Below, piece after piece: positions 31,201 through 54,800 of a stretch of 64,000 nucleotides of DNA. Location of the stretch: the NCBI GenBank assembly GCA_034231615.1, contig CM067312.1:8554546-8618545 (forward strand), in the 5' to 3' direction. Both the position numbers and the translations under genes were made by a program. Under the pieces are notes generated by a model. That model worked only from the letters and a program-made list of their open reading frames with translations. It ran no database searches and was not told where the DNA came from. The stretch is from Meghimatium bilineatum. Its lineage: Eukaryota > Mollusca > Gastropoda > Stylommatophora > Philomycidae. Position 1 is the first letter of the stretch. Each line of letters opens with the position of its first letter.

Positions 31201-31543
31201 TTATTGACTCAAGGATAATGTTTTTAATGAGAATCCTAGATGTAAAGTGGTCAACTACAACAATCTCATTAAGATTAATGACAATTTGGGGACGTTTGAT
31301 TACTGCCTACGTTATAATTGGTCTTTTTTTTGCAGGTTGTTAGTAATGTCATGTCAGCATTATAAATACCACAGTTTTATGTTAAAGAAAATGGATAATA
31401 TTAAAACATAATTTAAGAAATTAAAATGTCATTACATATAACACTAATTAATTCGTTTAATTATAAATTGTGAAAATTAGTGTTGTGATTTCATGTTTTA
31501 TATAAATAACATCCCATAATTCAGAAAGTGAGCATTTCCGCAT

Positions 31544-31552
31544 CCTTTTTCT
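31544..31552 (+). promoter_or_regulatory. RPS3A: Candidate TOP element of RPS3A
   Basis: CCTTTTTCT, 16 nt before the start codon, is the pyrimidine run expected at the cap site of ribosomal-protein mRNAs. The transcription start is inferred. Confidence 0.55.
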
Positions 31553-31567
31553 GTACAGTCGGCAATC

Positions 31568-43900
<12,333 letters not shown>

Positions 43901-43907
43901 AAGTTTT

Positions 43908-43925
43908 AATAAAAAATTAAATAAA
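43908..43925 (+). terminator. RPS3A: RPS3A polyadenylation signals
   Basis: AATAAA at 43908-43913 and again at 43920-43925, 8 and 20 nt after the stop codon. The short 3' UTR is typical of ribosomal-protein genes. Confidence 0.8.
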
Positions 43926-44177
43926 GTTATGAATTACATTTATAGTTTTCCATTTTTGTGTGTGTACTTGTTTCTGCATTTTACTGTTTTATATCATTAT
44001 GCACTCGCACTTATAAAGAGTAACGTCTAAACTGACAACCAGACAATTGGGATGTACAATTTTCCAAGAATCTGAGCACTTTATGCTGTGTAAATATTTA
44101 ACGCTGCGAATAAGTTGCTGTAACACAACTTCCTTTATGGCATGCGTGATTAGTCTTTGTGATCCAATACACAGTAT

Positions 44178-44290
44178 TCTTCTGCAGATTAGCAGTCCGG
44201 ACAATGGAATGCGTTGACATCTGGGTCACTTTGACACTATATGGTATGGGACAGCCAGTTCTTACTTAGTTGTCTCATCGCATACATGTG
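44178..44290 (-). mobile_element. SINE family B fragment
   Basis: Minus pieces CTTCTGCAGATTAGCAG, TATGGTATGGGACAGCCAG and CATCGCATACATG. The interval 44290-44870 that follows shows nothing recognised. Confidence 0.55.
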
Positions 44291-44878
44291 AGGATAAAAA
44301 AATATTGCGCACGAGGGCCCGACCCCAAAAATCTTGGAACAACATGGATGTATACACTACCGTGAAATTCCACTATATCGCATTCTGTTATAACAAATTT
44401 CGCTATATAACTCTTCAAAATCCACATTATATTCTATATTGCTTGTGCTGTATATAGCAAATTTCTGTTATTACATATATATATTTCATCAGTCCAGACC
44501 AAGTTGTTATCAATGAATCATAGCATATCAAAATCATGCTAGAAGTAATGTTATACTTTCGATCGCAACCATCCTTATCTTAATATAAATACTGAAAATG
44601 ATTAAATAGAACAATGTTGGTGTCATTTTATTAATGGGCCGTAATTGGTATTATAAGACAATGTAGCCAAAGAGTTATTTTTTAGAATGAATGAACAAGC
44701 TGACAGATTGACTTCTCGGCGAATAGCAAATAAACACAGAATGTGTGATGATCTTAACAGTGAAATGAGTACAGAATAATGAAAATTCCCCCCACACCCA
44801 GGTTGCTAACCATTTTCCGCTGATAGTGATAGCCATTGACTACAAATTTAGCAATCGTCGAAACTGCCATGATAGCTC

Positions 44879-44985
44879 ATTCTTCTTTCGTTCACTTGAA
44901 ACGTCTATATCTGTAATTCTGTCTCCTGAATAAAACTCGCTGTCTTGTGTAGTTCATAGTGTTGTTTCCTCTGGCCAATATGTCT
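44879..44985 (-). mobile_element. SINE family J copy
   Basis: Minus copy from CATTCTTCTTTCGTTCACTT to TCCTCTGGCCAATATG. Confidence 0.75.
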
Positions 44986-45099
44986 GTGCCAGTGTTTCAT
45001 ACTCGAATCACTTGAAAAAAATGTTTGGCACCCTGTGCTGCCTGCCTTCTGAAGTGTAGAATTATAACTTGTTCTGATCTGTTCATAATGTGATAGTCA

Positions 45100-45790
45100 T
45101 CTTGTATTGGTGGATGCTATCTTTCATCTGTTTTATTCTAATGGTAGGTGATTGGTACATCTGGTTGATCTTCGGCAGCACCTTCCTTAACCAGTTTGTC
45201 TGCTTTTTCATTTCCTGGTATTCCACAGTGAGAGGGTATCCACTGGTTACCCTATACTGGCAAGGCAGTTCATTAAGTAGTTTTTGTAAGTGTTAATTTT
45301 TCCACACTGGAGAGCTTGAAGCACTGACCTTGCATCTGTTAGGAATACCACAAGCTGGTCAGAGTTTTTCAATAGCTATCCTAATTGTCTGACTATCTGC
45401 ATCATAACTATTGCAGAATTTTCCTGTTTGTGATCGGATCATATCTAGGCGTTTGTGGATATTCTATATATACACATGCACCTCCATTCCTCACTGCATT
45501 CTGTGCTGATCCATCTCTATACTCTGACCTATATGTCGTGTGGATATTCATCATCCAGGAAACATAGTGACCGTCATTTGCTGCAATAGATTCTGTTCGT
45601 CCTCGCTTAGTATTTCTTCCACGTGGGTCCCTGTTACAGACTTTAAGGGGCTGTCAACTTCAGGTAGGTCTGCAAGTTGTCTACGGAGTCATTTAGCTTT
45701 GTGGATAAAACTGCTGTTATCCCATTATATTGAGGCTCTCTTAGGCAGCTTTGTAACATGTCATATTAAAAATTATAGACCCGTCTTAGC
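45100..45790 (-). pseudogene. RNase H remnant of a GAA-tailed LINE
   Basis: Minus frames read YRDGSAQNAVRNGG, VVFLTDARSVLQALQCGK and IPSHCGIPGNEKADKLVKEG, as in the LINEs at 28 and 61 kb. Many stops and frameshifts. 45830-46195 holds nothing recognised. Confidence 0.75.
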
Positions 45791-46199
45791 AGAAGTCTCC
45801 TGGGTATGAAAGAATGCTCAGTAAAAATCACTACACAAGGAGCAATTGCAATTGTTCATAATTTCTAGGGTTCTAAAATAGAAATTTATGCAAATCCAGG
45901 CCTAGCATTACAATAAGTAGCATTTTGCACTTGAAAAAACCCTGGGACTTGTGTCATTCAAAAAGTGCAGTTATTACGTAACAGTTTCAAGGTTCGCTCG
46001 AGCTAAATTGATTGTATACAGATATATAAAGATGGCGTCGGTGTAAACAATTTTGCGTGCACCCTCGGTAATGGTGGATATGTACGTTCTGTATTGATAG
46101 TCAGCAGTTTTAAAGCATGTTTATATCTGAACATTTTAAAATCCTAACTCGGTTCACACCCAAAAATGGTTAAACAATTGTCCCTACTATATTAGGCAG

Positions 46200-46350
46200 T
46201 TCTGATAAAGATGGATGTGCCGCAAATAAAACTGGCACACAACACATTTCAGTCTTCTGGACTACATCCTGATGGATTTCTAGTAGGACTATTGTTCTGC
46301 TACAGGAGAGATCTAGGAAGGGTTTGAGAATGAACGCTGAAGATGATTTA
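46200..46350 (+). mobile_element. SINE family A copy
   Basis: Full-length, with tail decayed to GAACGCTGAAGATGATT. Confidence 0.8.
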
Positions 46351-46490
46351 GGTAGGGTCAATGTAACTAGACATGTTTTATTCACATTGAAATCTACATA
46401 CAATTTGATAAGAATGTACATATGTAAGTCATGAACTTATTACAAAAATATTGAATATTTATCTCAAAGGCTTATTTGAATTAAATCTCA

Positions 46491-46627
46491 AAGTCGAAGA
46501 TGGATGTGTCATTGGCACAGATAATACTGTGACAACGCATTTCCATTCTCTGGACTAAGCCTGCTGGAAATCTAGCAGGACAATTAGGAGAGATCCAGTG
46601 GGAGTTTGAGAATTAACGATCAAGAAG
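46491..46627 (+). mobile_element. SINE family A copy, internally shortened
   Basis: GTCGAAGATGGATGTGTCA to GAGAATTAACGATCAAGAAG. Confidence 0.72.
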
Positions 46628-46691
46628 TATATGATTTATGATAGGCTGACCCACTTTGCTATCACAGAGAAGGGTCCTAGAAGTACCATTT

Positions 46692-46878
46692 CTTTGCTTC
46701 TGCACTCATTCTCACACTCCTGGCAATTATCAGGATGTAGTCTGGTGAATGAAAAACACTCATGGTTTACAGCTTGGCTTCAATATCCCACCTTTCGGTC
46801 AGACTCCACCATGCCTTCTGGGTCACTCTGTGATAAGGAAAGCAAATCCCACCCTAGATATCCCCTGCATGCATGACA
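46692..46878 (-). mobile_element. SINE family B copy, truncated
   Basis: Minus copy: CTCCTGGCAATTATCAGGAT, ACCTTTCGGTCAGACTCCAC, CCCCTGCATGCATGAC. Confidence 0.65.
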
Positions 46879-47178
46879 GATTAGCTAGTCTTTGGGTATC
46901 CCAGCATTTCCTAGACAACAAACTACATACATTATTGTGTATTTTTGTTAACTTGTGGGATTCAGCTGGTCTCTTGAATCAAGTCTTATTCTTGATAGGC
47001 GACTTCCCCAAATTTTTATGCCTGGCTGTCTTCTGTCTGTGATATCTTGAGCTCATGTTTTTCATTGTGAACGTTATGCACTGAAAATATTTCAAGTGGA
47101 CAAATTGTAAATATTTTGCCAAAATTTCGGTGATCATTCTAAAATGTCACTAAGTTACAATTTATTGTTAGTCCAGAG

Positions 47179-47301
47179 ATCATCACCACTGCACACAGGT
47201 GAGATTATCACCACTGCACACAGGAGTGATAATCACCACTGCACACAGGTGAGATAATCATCACTGCACACGAGTGATAATCACCACTGCACACAGGTGC
47301 G
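47179..47301 (+). repeat. Minisatellite M4, about 26-bp unit
   Basis: ATCACCACTGCACACAGG with GTGAGATA or AGTGATA linkers, five copies. Confidence 0.9.
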
Positions 47302-47419
47302 ATTAGAGAAATAGGTGCTTTGATATTTCCTTATTGAACACTTCCAAATTATATGTATTGTTTATACTGTATATAACGAATTTCTGTTATTACATACAAA
47401 CTTATTATAATGTGAGCAA

Positions 47420-47645
47420 AAATTGTCTGAGCGAAGAGTCACCACGCACACGCGTGCCTGGTGACAGATAGGGAGGCTGTCACATGCTAGGGTAGCCCAC
47501 CCGAATTGTCAAGGCATGCCGAAATCTGATGTGTTAGGCTTACAAGGCGCATAGCGGTGGCACAATGTAATCACGCTCCCGGCAGAAATCGCATGGATAT
47601 CCATGCTGGTTACAATGGAGCGAACGCAAAACAAAACAAACATAA
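47420..47645 (+). mobile_element. Element C 3' fragment, AAAAC-tailed
   Basis: TGTCACATGCTAGGGTAGCC, CCGAAATCTGATGTGTTAGG, GGAGCGAACGCAAAACAAAA. 47650-48040 holds nothing recognised. Confidence 0.75.
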
Positions 47646-48039
47646 TAGGGTTTGACTAAAATCCTTAGAAACCAGTTGGTCAAGTGTTACTGTTACTTGT
47701 CTTTTTTAAAATTTTACTTTTGCATTCTCAAACACAGATTAGCAGCAGTATGAATAAATAACAGGGAATGTAAAAACTAGAAGGACAAAGATGAAACAAA
47801 ACAGAATCTCTCAGAGGAGATCATAAAAAATTGGGATTTTAATCAAAAAGGTGGGTGTTATGATATTCACAAAAAAATTCTTCAAATTTCTCATGAAAAA
47901 AGGGAATTTCATGTGAAGACTGCCTGAAGAACCAACCACAAAAATATAATCCCTCCCCCTTTCCAGAAGAGTAATTAACAGCTCTGACTAGGAATATGAG
48001 ATGTTGACATAATCATTAGACGAGATGTCAAAAGGCAAA

Positions 48040-48580
48040 TGCAGTAACATACCATCACCACTACTTCTTCACCCCAAGATCGAGATGGAAGTTAAGAGAC
48101 AAATGATCTATAGTATATTTCTACCAACACTGTGTTACCAGTGCCAAACCTGGTCTATCTCATCTTCACATTACAGAAAGATAGTGACGTGAGATGAAAT
48201 GCTTGAGGAAAGGTGCCGGGGTCACCAGGCTTGATAAATTGTGAAATGAATACATCAGGGAAAGAATAGGTATAATATCTTGTACAGATTACATAGAGAG
48301 ATAACAGATCAAGTGGTTTGGCCACATTATGAGAATGCATCACGAAAAGTTGCCTGCACACGCATATAACCAAATGAGATCAGGGTACAAAGCCAGAGGA
48401 AGACCACAGAAAAGATGGATAGCAAACATCAGGGACATCCTGTACAGACATGGTCATATCACAGCCGAGGCCACACATCTGGCTTTAGAACGCAAGCTCG
48501 AGCTCCAATCACCCCTACGCTTAACGGCAAGAGTGGATCACAAACCACCTTGGGAAAGAAAATAGACTAGGAAGATTCTC
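48040..48580 (+). pseudogene. LINE RT C-terminus (KARGRPQKRW type)
   Basis: Frames read IFLPTLCYQCQTWSISSS and QIKWFGHIMRMHHEKLP, then ARGRPQKRWIANIRDILYRH. The part after 48300 is open; the part before is broken. Confidence 0.75.
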
Positions 48581-48636
48581 AAATCTGGTTGTTCGTCATC
48601 TACACCAAGTAGCATAGTAGTTGTGGCATCAGTCAA

Positions 48637-48788
48637 GCGCTTACTCTTTCATCTAGAAACTCATTACTTGTAAAGCACTTATCTTTCATCTAGAAAATTC
48701 ATTACTTGTAAGGCACTTTACTCTTTCATCTAGAAAATTCATTACTTGTAAAGCACTTACTCTTTCATCTAGAAAATTCATTACTTGT
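48637..48788 (-). repeat. Minisatellite M5 made of the SLX4 exon f end plus splice donor
   Basis: A unit of about 39 bp, CAAGTAATGAATTTTCTAGA plus TGAAAGAGTAAGTGCTTTA on the minus strand, occurs four times. The first copy is the true end of the exon. Later copies read GTAAAGTGCC, ATAAGTGC and GTAAGCGC at the donor position. Confidence 0.9.
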
Positions 48789-48850
48789 GCCATGTTGACT
48801 TTGATGGATGCATCTGATATTCTTTTCTTCAGCACATCTAACTCTAGTGG
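48761..48850 (-). CDS. SLX4: SLX4 exon f (SLX1-binding domain, second half)
   Basis: 30 codons, acceptor CTTATTTCAG, provisional donor GTAAGT. Joins exon e as TYE-PLELDVLKKRI and ends MNFLDER. If the donor is not used, translation runs into the M5 repeats and stops after about 22 more codons. Confidence 0.86.
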
Positions 48851-51800
48851 CTGAAATAAGTTCAAACATAATCAGTTTAAAAAAAAAATAAAATAATTTA
48901 CTGAACTAAAAAACATGACCTAAAATTGTTTCGTCGCCGTTCACAACCTAAAATAGTTCACAACCTGGAAAGTGACAGTTGCAGCAATGTGTACATCGAC
49001 ACACACACACACAGGCAGTGGGTTAAAGGGCATGTGCCCAAGTACCACTAAATTAGGAACAAAACAACCATGTTTCACTGGAAGGAAAATTTAGTGGTAG
49101 TTTTAACGTTCGTTATCAGACTTCTGTCAGTAAGAATGGAATATCTTGTGTCTCTACTCTATGATGCCAGTAAGAATGGAATGTTGTGTCTCAGTGATGT
49201 TTGTTTCAATCATCAGAAATTACAATCAATAGAGCTCTTGTATTCTTTTGCGCAAGTGGGAAAGCTTTTGCAGAGCTTTCTTTTTCATCTTCTGTGTTGA
49301 TTCTAACAATTCTTGCAGATTAGCAGGACGTGACGCAGTCCTGAGAATGGAATGCTTTGTGGAATGTTTTACAGCTGTGTTGCAATATCTACAGCTTTTG
49401 GTTTGATGCCTCTAGAGTTTTATTTCATACCTAAAAGAAAACCCAGAATGGTACGTTCTTTGAGATGAAGTCTCTTACTCTAAATTTAAATAAATTCTAG
49501 GAGTTTTGTAACTTCTCAACACGCTGAGTTTGTTCTCACCATTCCTGTAAGATGCTGAGTTTGTTCTCACCATTCCTGTAAGATGCTGAGTTTGTTCTCA
49601 CCATTCCTGTAAGATGCTGAGTTTGTTCTCACCATTCCTGTAAGATGCTGAGTTTGTTCTCACCATTCCTGTAAGATGCTGAGTTTGTTCTCACCATTCC
49701 TGTAAGATGCTGAGTTTGAGCCATGAGTTTCAGCTTTTTTACCAAGGATCCTCTCCTTTTAGAGGTGTCCATTGCAAAAAAGCCCTGGGTCATGGTCACT
49801 GGGATATGTAGGGCAGCCAGCTATGTATTCCTGGTCTCCAATAGAGGTAACATGTCTGATTCAGAGCTCTACCATTGTTACATCTGGCACAAAGTTGCAT
49901 TTCACCACACCCCAAACACGTAATTGTACAGATGAATGGACGCAAGGGAAGTGTAATTGTACAGATGAATGGATGCAAGGGAAGTGTAATTGTACAGATG
50001 AATGGATGCAATGGAAGTGTAATTGTACAGATGAATGGATGCAAGGGAAGTGTAATTGTACAGATGAAATGACATGAGGTTTCGGCACAATAAAAGCATC
50101 ACAATATTGGCATGTCATCTACTGAGTCGCCTGTGTATTGCCAGGCCTAAAAGGGAGCAAAGAATAGAAAGTTTTTCCATTCATGCATGTCATAAGAGGC
50201 AACTAAGGAGGTTATGGAGTGAAGTTAGCTGTCCCATCCCATACAGGCTCAAAGTAATCTAGAAGCCATGATGAAGTCGGATGTGTCAGGCCGAATCGCA
50301 TGGATTCTTTTCTTCTGTTAAATGCCTCTTTTTTTAATCGTCTTTTGACAATAGGGAAATATGGTAACCCTATGATCATCATCAAATGCCGTCTCCGCAA
50401 CGAAGGTTGGCTGCACCGTATCTCCAACATCTCTTGTCTTGGTGGTGCACTCTGCTAGACTGTAACCTGTAACCCTATGATACACACCTCATATGTCAAT
50501 ATACTCTCATGGATATCCTTGTTGTTCCTCACAAACTCAACAAGTTTATCCGTTACTGCTTGAGTACTCGACTGTGTCTGTTGAACCAAAAAAAAGAAAG
50601 ATTTTTTATTAAACTTGTTACTTCAACGTTGAATTTACATCACATAATAATAGACAGACAAGAGAAAAAGTGCAAGTAAAATGTACAGAATATCTGCTCC
50701 ATGGGTAGAGCGCATGATGATGATGAAATAATCCCTGTAGCTGTGAGCACTTAGCTCTTAACAGCCCATAGCCGTTCTGACAAAAGCATAAGGTCATCCT
50801 CAGATGAGTCAACTGTCAATACTGCATTTTTTCCCATTAAGGAGTTGCAGGGAGGAGATTGAATAGCTCAGATGAGTAACCAAGGTTAAATTGAAATGCA
50901 TAAGGTTTGCCGTCACAAAGGCATGGTTGTGTTTGGGGGTTTATGGATGCATGTTTAGTCCCAGAAAGGAAATTAATCCAATACGTCATGATCTTCATAC
51001 GTCCTGCCAGGGGCACAGTACAATCTCCTGGGCCGACTAGTTGATTATTCTTCCGTCAGATCTGCTGACCCATTTTCAGTGATGATACACCTAGCATTCT
51101 CCGCCATTTAGAAGTCTGCCACAAAAGGACAAAGGTATAATGTTCACTTGTGTGAATGTCAACATCATTCATGAAGGAAAAACTAAGAAATGCTGGAAGT
51201 GGATTTGTGTGTGTGTTTTTGAAGATGACATGTTATCTAGTTGTGTTGCATGGTTGCTGGTTCACCTTTCATCCTGCTATCTCCGTCTTCAGTACCAGTG
51301 CTTTCTTAGGCAGGACTGTGGTCCTTGATGTCAGGGATTGTGTGACCAATCTCAGTTTTAAGCCTCTGTTGACTGGACTAAGCGAAATCTTCACTTGAAG
51401 GAGTTACTGGAGATTGATACATTAAGAAGACAAACGCAAAGCAAATAGAAGTGAACATAATCAGCGCAGGAAATCAAGAGAATAACTGCAATAGAGACTA
51501 CATGGCTGTTGAATTTGATACATTCCTTTCTCTGGACAACATCCTGATAATTGGCAGGAGTTTGATAACAAATACAGAAAATAAAACCACCAACACAAAA
51601 AAGAAGAAAACAATATTTTAAAAGTCAGAAACCACAGATATAGATGAATGTTGTAAGCACTATTCAAATAGAGATGATAAAACTGTGATCAATAGGAAAG
51701 GATTATGCCAAATGTTAACAGCAAGTCATAGCACTTCATAAATGTTGTCAAATTGTTGATTAAGTTAGTTAAATACAAGTTCAGAACCAACTGAGACTTG

Positions 51801-54800
51801 GGAAGACAGTATCTGTTGCTAACTTTGATGATGAAGAGTTGATGGTTCAACACAAATTGTGTTTCTGATTGACAAGTCTTTGGATGTCAAGAGTATTGTA
51901 TGCTTTTAAGGAAATAGAAAATAACATTCTATACATTACTCGTCTTTTTCATCTACATTCATTCTCAAACTCCCGCTAGTTCTTTCTTGTAGCAGGAAAA
52001 TGGTCTTAGATTTCCAGCAAGATGTAATCCAGAGAATGGAAATGCCTGTGTCACTTTTTTTTCGCCAATAGCCCAACACACCAGTCTTTGGTGGGAGAAC
52101 ACTATTTTTGATGCAACCCCCCCCCCCCTCCTTCTAGAAACATCATCATCCTATTAATGGGCCTGAAAGGGGAGCAAAGAATAACAACACTGCGACCTGC
52201 CATGCATGTTATAAGAGGTGACTATGATTTTGTATATGGCTGTCCCATTCCATAAATGGTCAAAGTGACCCAAAAGCCCCACTTGTCATGATGTGTCAAG
52301 CTGAAAATTGTAGATAACGCAGTCAGGCTGTAAACTATGCTACAACACATTCTGCCTTCTGGAGTACATTCTGCAGGAATTTTAGAACGAATGTAGAAAA
52401 ATATAAAGAAATGCCAATGTTCAGATCTAGGAAAAAAATGTTCTCAAACCACAAAATGGTAAATTAGGCCCGGTATCAGACACTAATTCATGAATTTGAC
52501 ACAAGGCCTAAAAAAAAGGTTTCACATCAATAAATAAACCCATAAATGAATAAAAAAAATAAACCCATAAATGAATACATAAATTTATCTATCAATTAAC
52601 CTAAATAAATACTTTGTGTTGCCGAGGCCCTAAAGGGGAGAAAGTAATAGCAACAATGTTTATCTTCCACACATGTCATAAGAAGTGGCTAAAGATGTTA
52701 TGGGGTGGAGTTGGTTGTCCCACCTGTAAATTGGATGTGCTGTCTAAAGGCGGAGGAGATATTACAGCAAAGCTGTAAACATGACGCAACACATTTCGTT
52801 CTTTTGACTACATCCTGCTAATCTGCAGGAAGTTGAGAATGAACGCAGAAGAAGATGAACTTAACATTTCTATAGTCTACATACCAAATGAGATGGTGCC
52901 ACATCATCTTCTGGCCAGCCCTGCAAGATACTCTCCTCAGGAAGATCAGGCCCATCGCTGTGCATTGAGATATTTATTTTAATTATAACTATATAAAAAA
53001 GTTTACATGGCAACACTGAAGATAAAACAAAAATTAAGATATAAATAGTAAATTTCTTGTTTAGACAAAGATGATCTGACTATACTGCATATTAAAATAT
53101 ATCTATTTAAAGAAATAAAAAATCAAACAAATTCAGTATTTTGGACATATTAGAAGACATGACATTTTGTTGAAGATCTTACTTGAGGGTAGAGTCGATC
53201 AACAGTTAGGCAGAGATACAAGTGCGATAGTAACATCATGAGATGGACAGGTTACAGTCTAGCAGAGTGCACCACCCAAACAAGAGACGGGATGTTGGAG
53301 GTTTGTTGCAGTCAACCTTCGTTGCGGAGAGAACTTGATGATGAGATGTAATAAACTAGAAATTTTATAAACTTTTGGAAGAAAGTTTTTCTGATAATTC
53401 TAGCATTAATTTATCTCATGCAGGAAGTGAGTTATAAAGTGTTAATTTGCATTGTGATACTAGTACTGATTCTGAGGATATTGGCCTAGATTCAGATATC
53501 TGCAGCATATGTTTCAAATTCGTGGTCAGACACGTGTGATGCAGTAAAGTCCCCATTTTTGTTTTCAGACAATAATAGTGTAATAATTCAAAACATTTTT
53601 CATGCAGACGTTTAAAGAATCTTTGATTCTTTATCAAATCATACTATAAATAACCCAAATATCTGAGGATATCCGACAAAATGGAAGTGCCGCAGTAACC
53701 AGACAAATAGAGGTAAATACAAATAAGGTTACTGAAGAAAACTGTCAATATAAAATAATGAAATATAGAAAATAACAATAAAATAAAGAACAAATACAAT
53801 TGTCAACGTGTCGGTCCAATTGGGTCCTTTATCAAGATGTTTATATTCGTTATGGTTTTGTATTCTTAATTGTTTTTGTTGTCTTGACAAAGGTCCCAAT
53901 TGGACCAACATGTTGACAATTGTATTTGTTCTTTGTTTTATTGTTATTTTATATTGACAGTTTTGTACAGTCACCTTCCTACCTTATTTGTATTTACCTC
54001 AAATGATACTACTATACAACATATTTGTGATGGGACAAATCATCATCAAGTGCTGTCTCTATATAGCAGCATATTGAGTCTACTTTAAGCCATATTAGGT
54101 CAAGGTAAGATGACTACACAAAGAAGGTCCAGCTGTGTTAACACACAAAAGTTGAAATGACACTTAACAACGTGTCCTATTACAAAATCTCAATTGCTAG
54201 ATGTTTGTTTGTTTGTTTTGCGTTCGCTCCATTGTAACCATCACGGATATCCTTGCGATTTCCGCCGGGAGCGTGATTACGTTGTGCCACCGATATGCGC
54301 CTTGTAGGCCTAGCACATCTGATTTCGGCATGCCTTGACAATTCGGGTGGGCTACCCTAGCCTGTGACAGCCTTCCTATCTGTCGCCAGACAGTGAATGT
54401 GTACTGACTCTGTGCCGAGATGGTTTGTCCTTCACGTCTGTCCTGCACGAGGCGTTCCGCAGCCAGTGAACTTGCATCGTGTAATTAGACGTATTGTGCC
54501 CGTGCTCATCGGGTACTAAACCTTTTCTCGTCCTCAAGCCTGGTTCTGGTTTAGGAAGAACTTGACAGAAGAGTTGGGCTCGGGCTCGTTCGTCTTCTTA
54601 GACGAAGTGTTGATCACCAACTTCGTGAGCCCCTCGTCCAGGTCTGAATTTGTACACATATTTAGGAACGTTAGATGTGTAGTGAAGATGTTCGATGTGT
54701 AGTGAGGATGTTCAATGTGTAGTGAGGATGCTCTTTCGACTAACAGATAGACACATGTAAGTCTATTCTCTTCTGGTCTAAGCACATGACACAAATAGTG

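Noticed and set aside
44720-44770. Possible final SLX4 exon (reads IITHSVF)
   Set aside because: Weak similarity, and the border and frame fit are not convincing.
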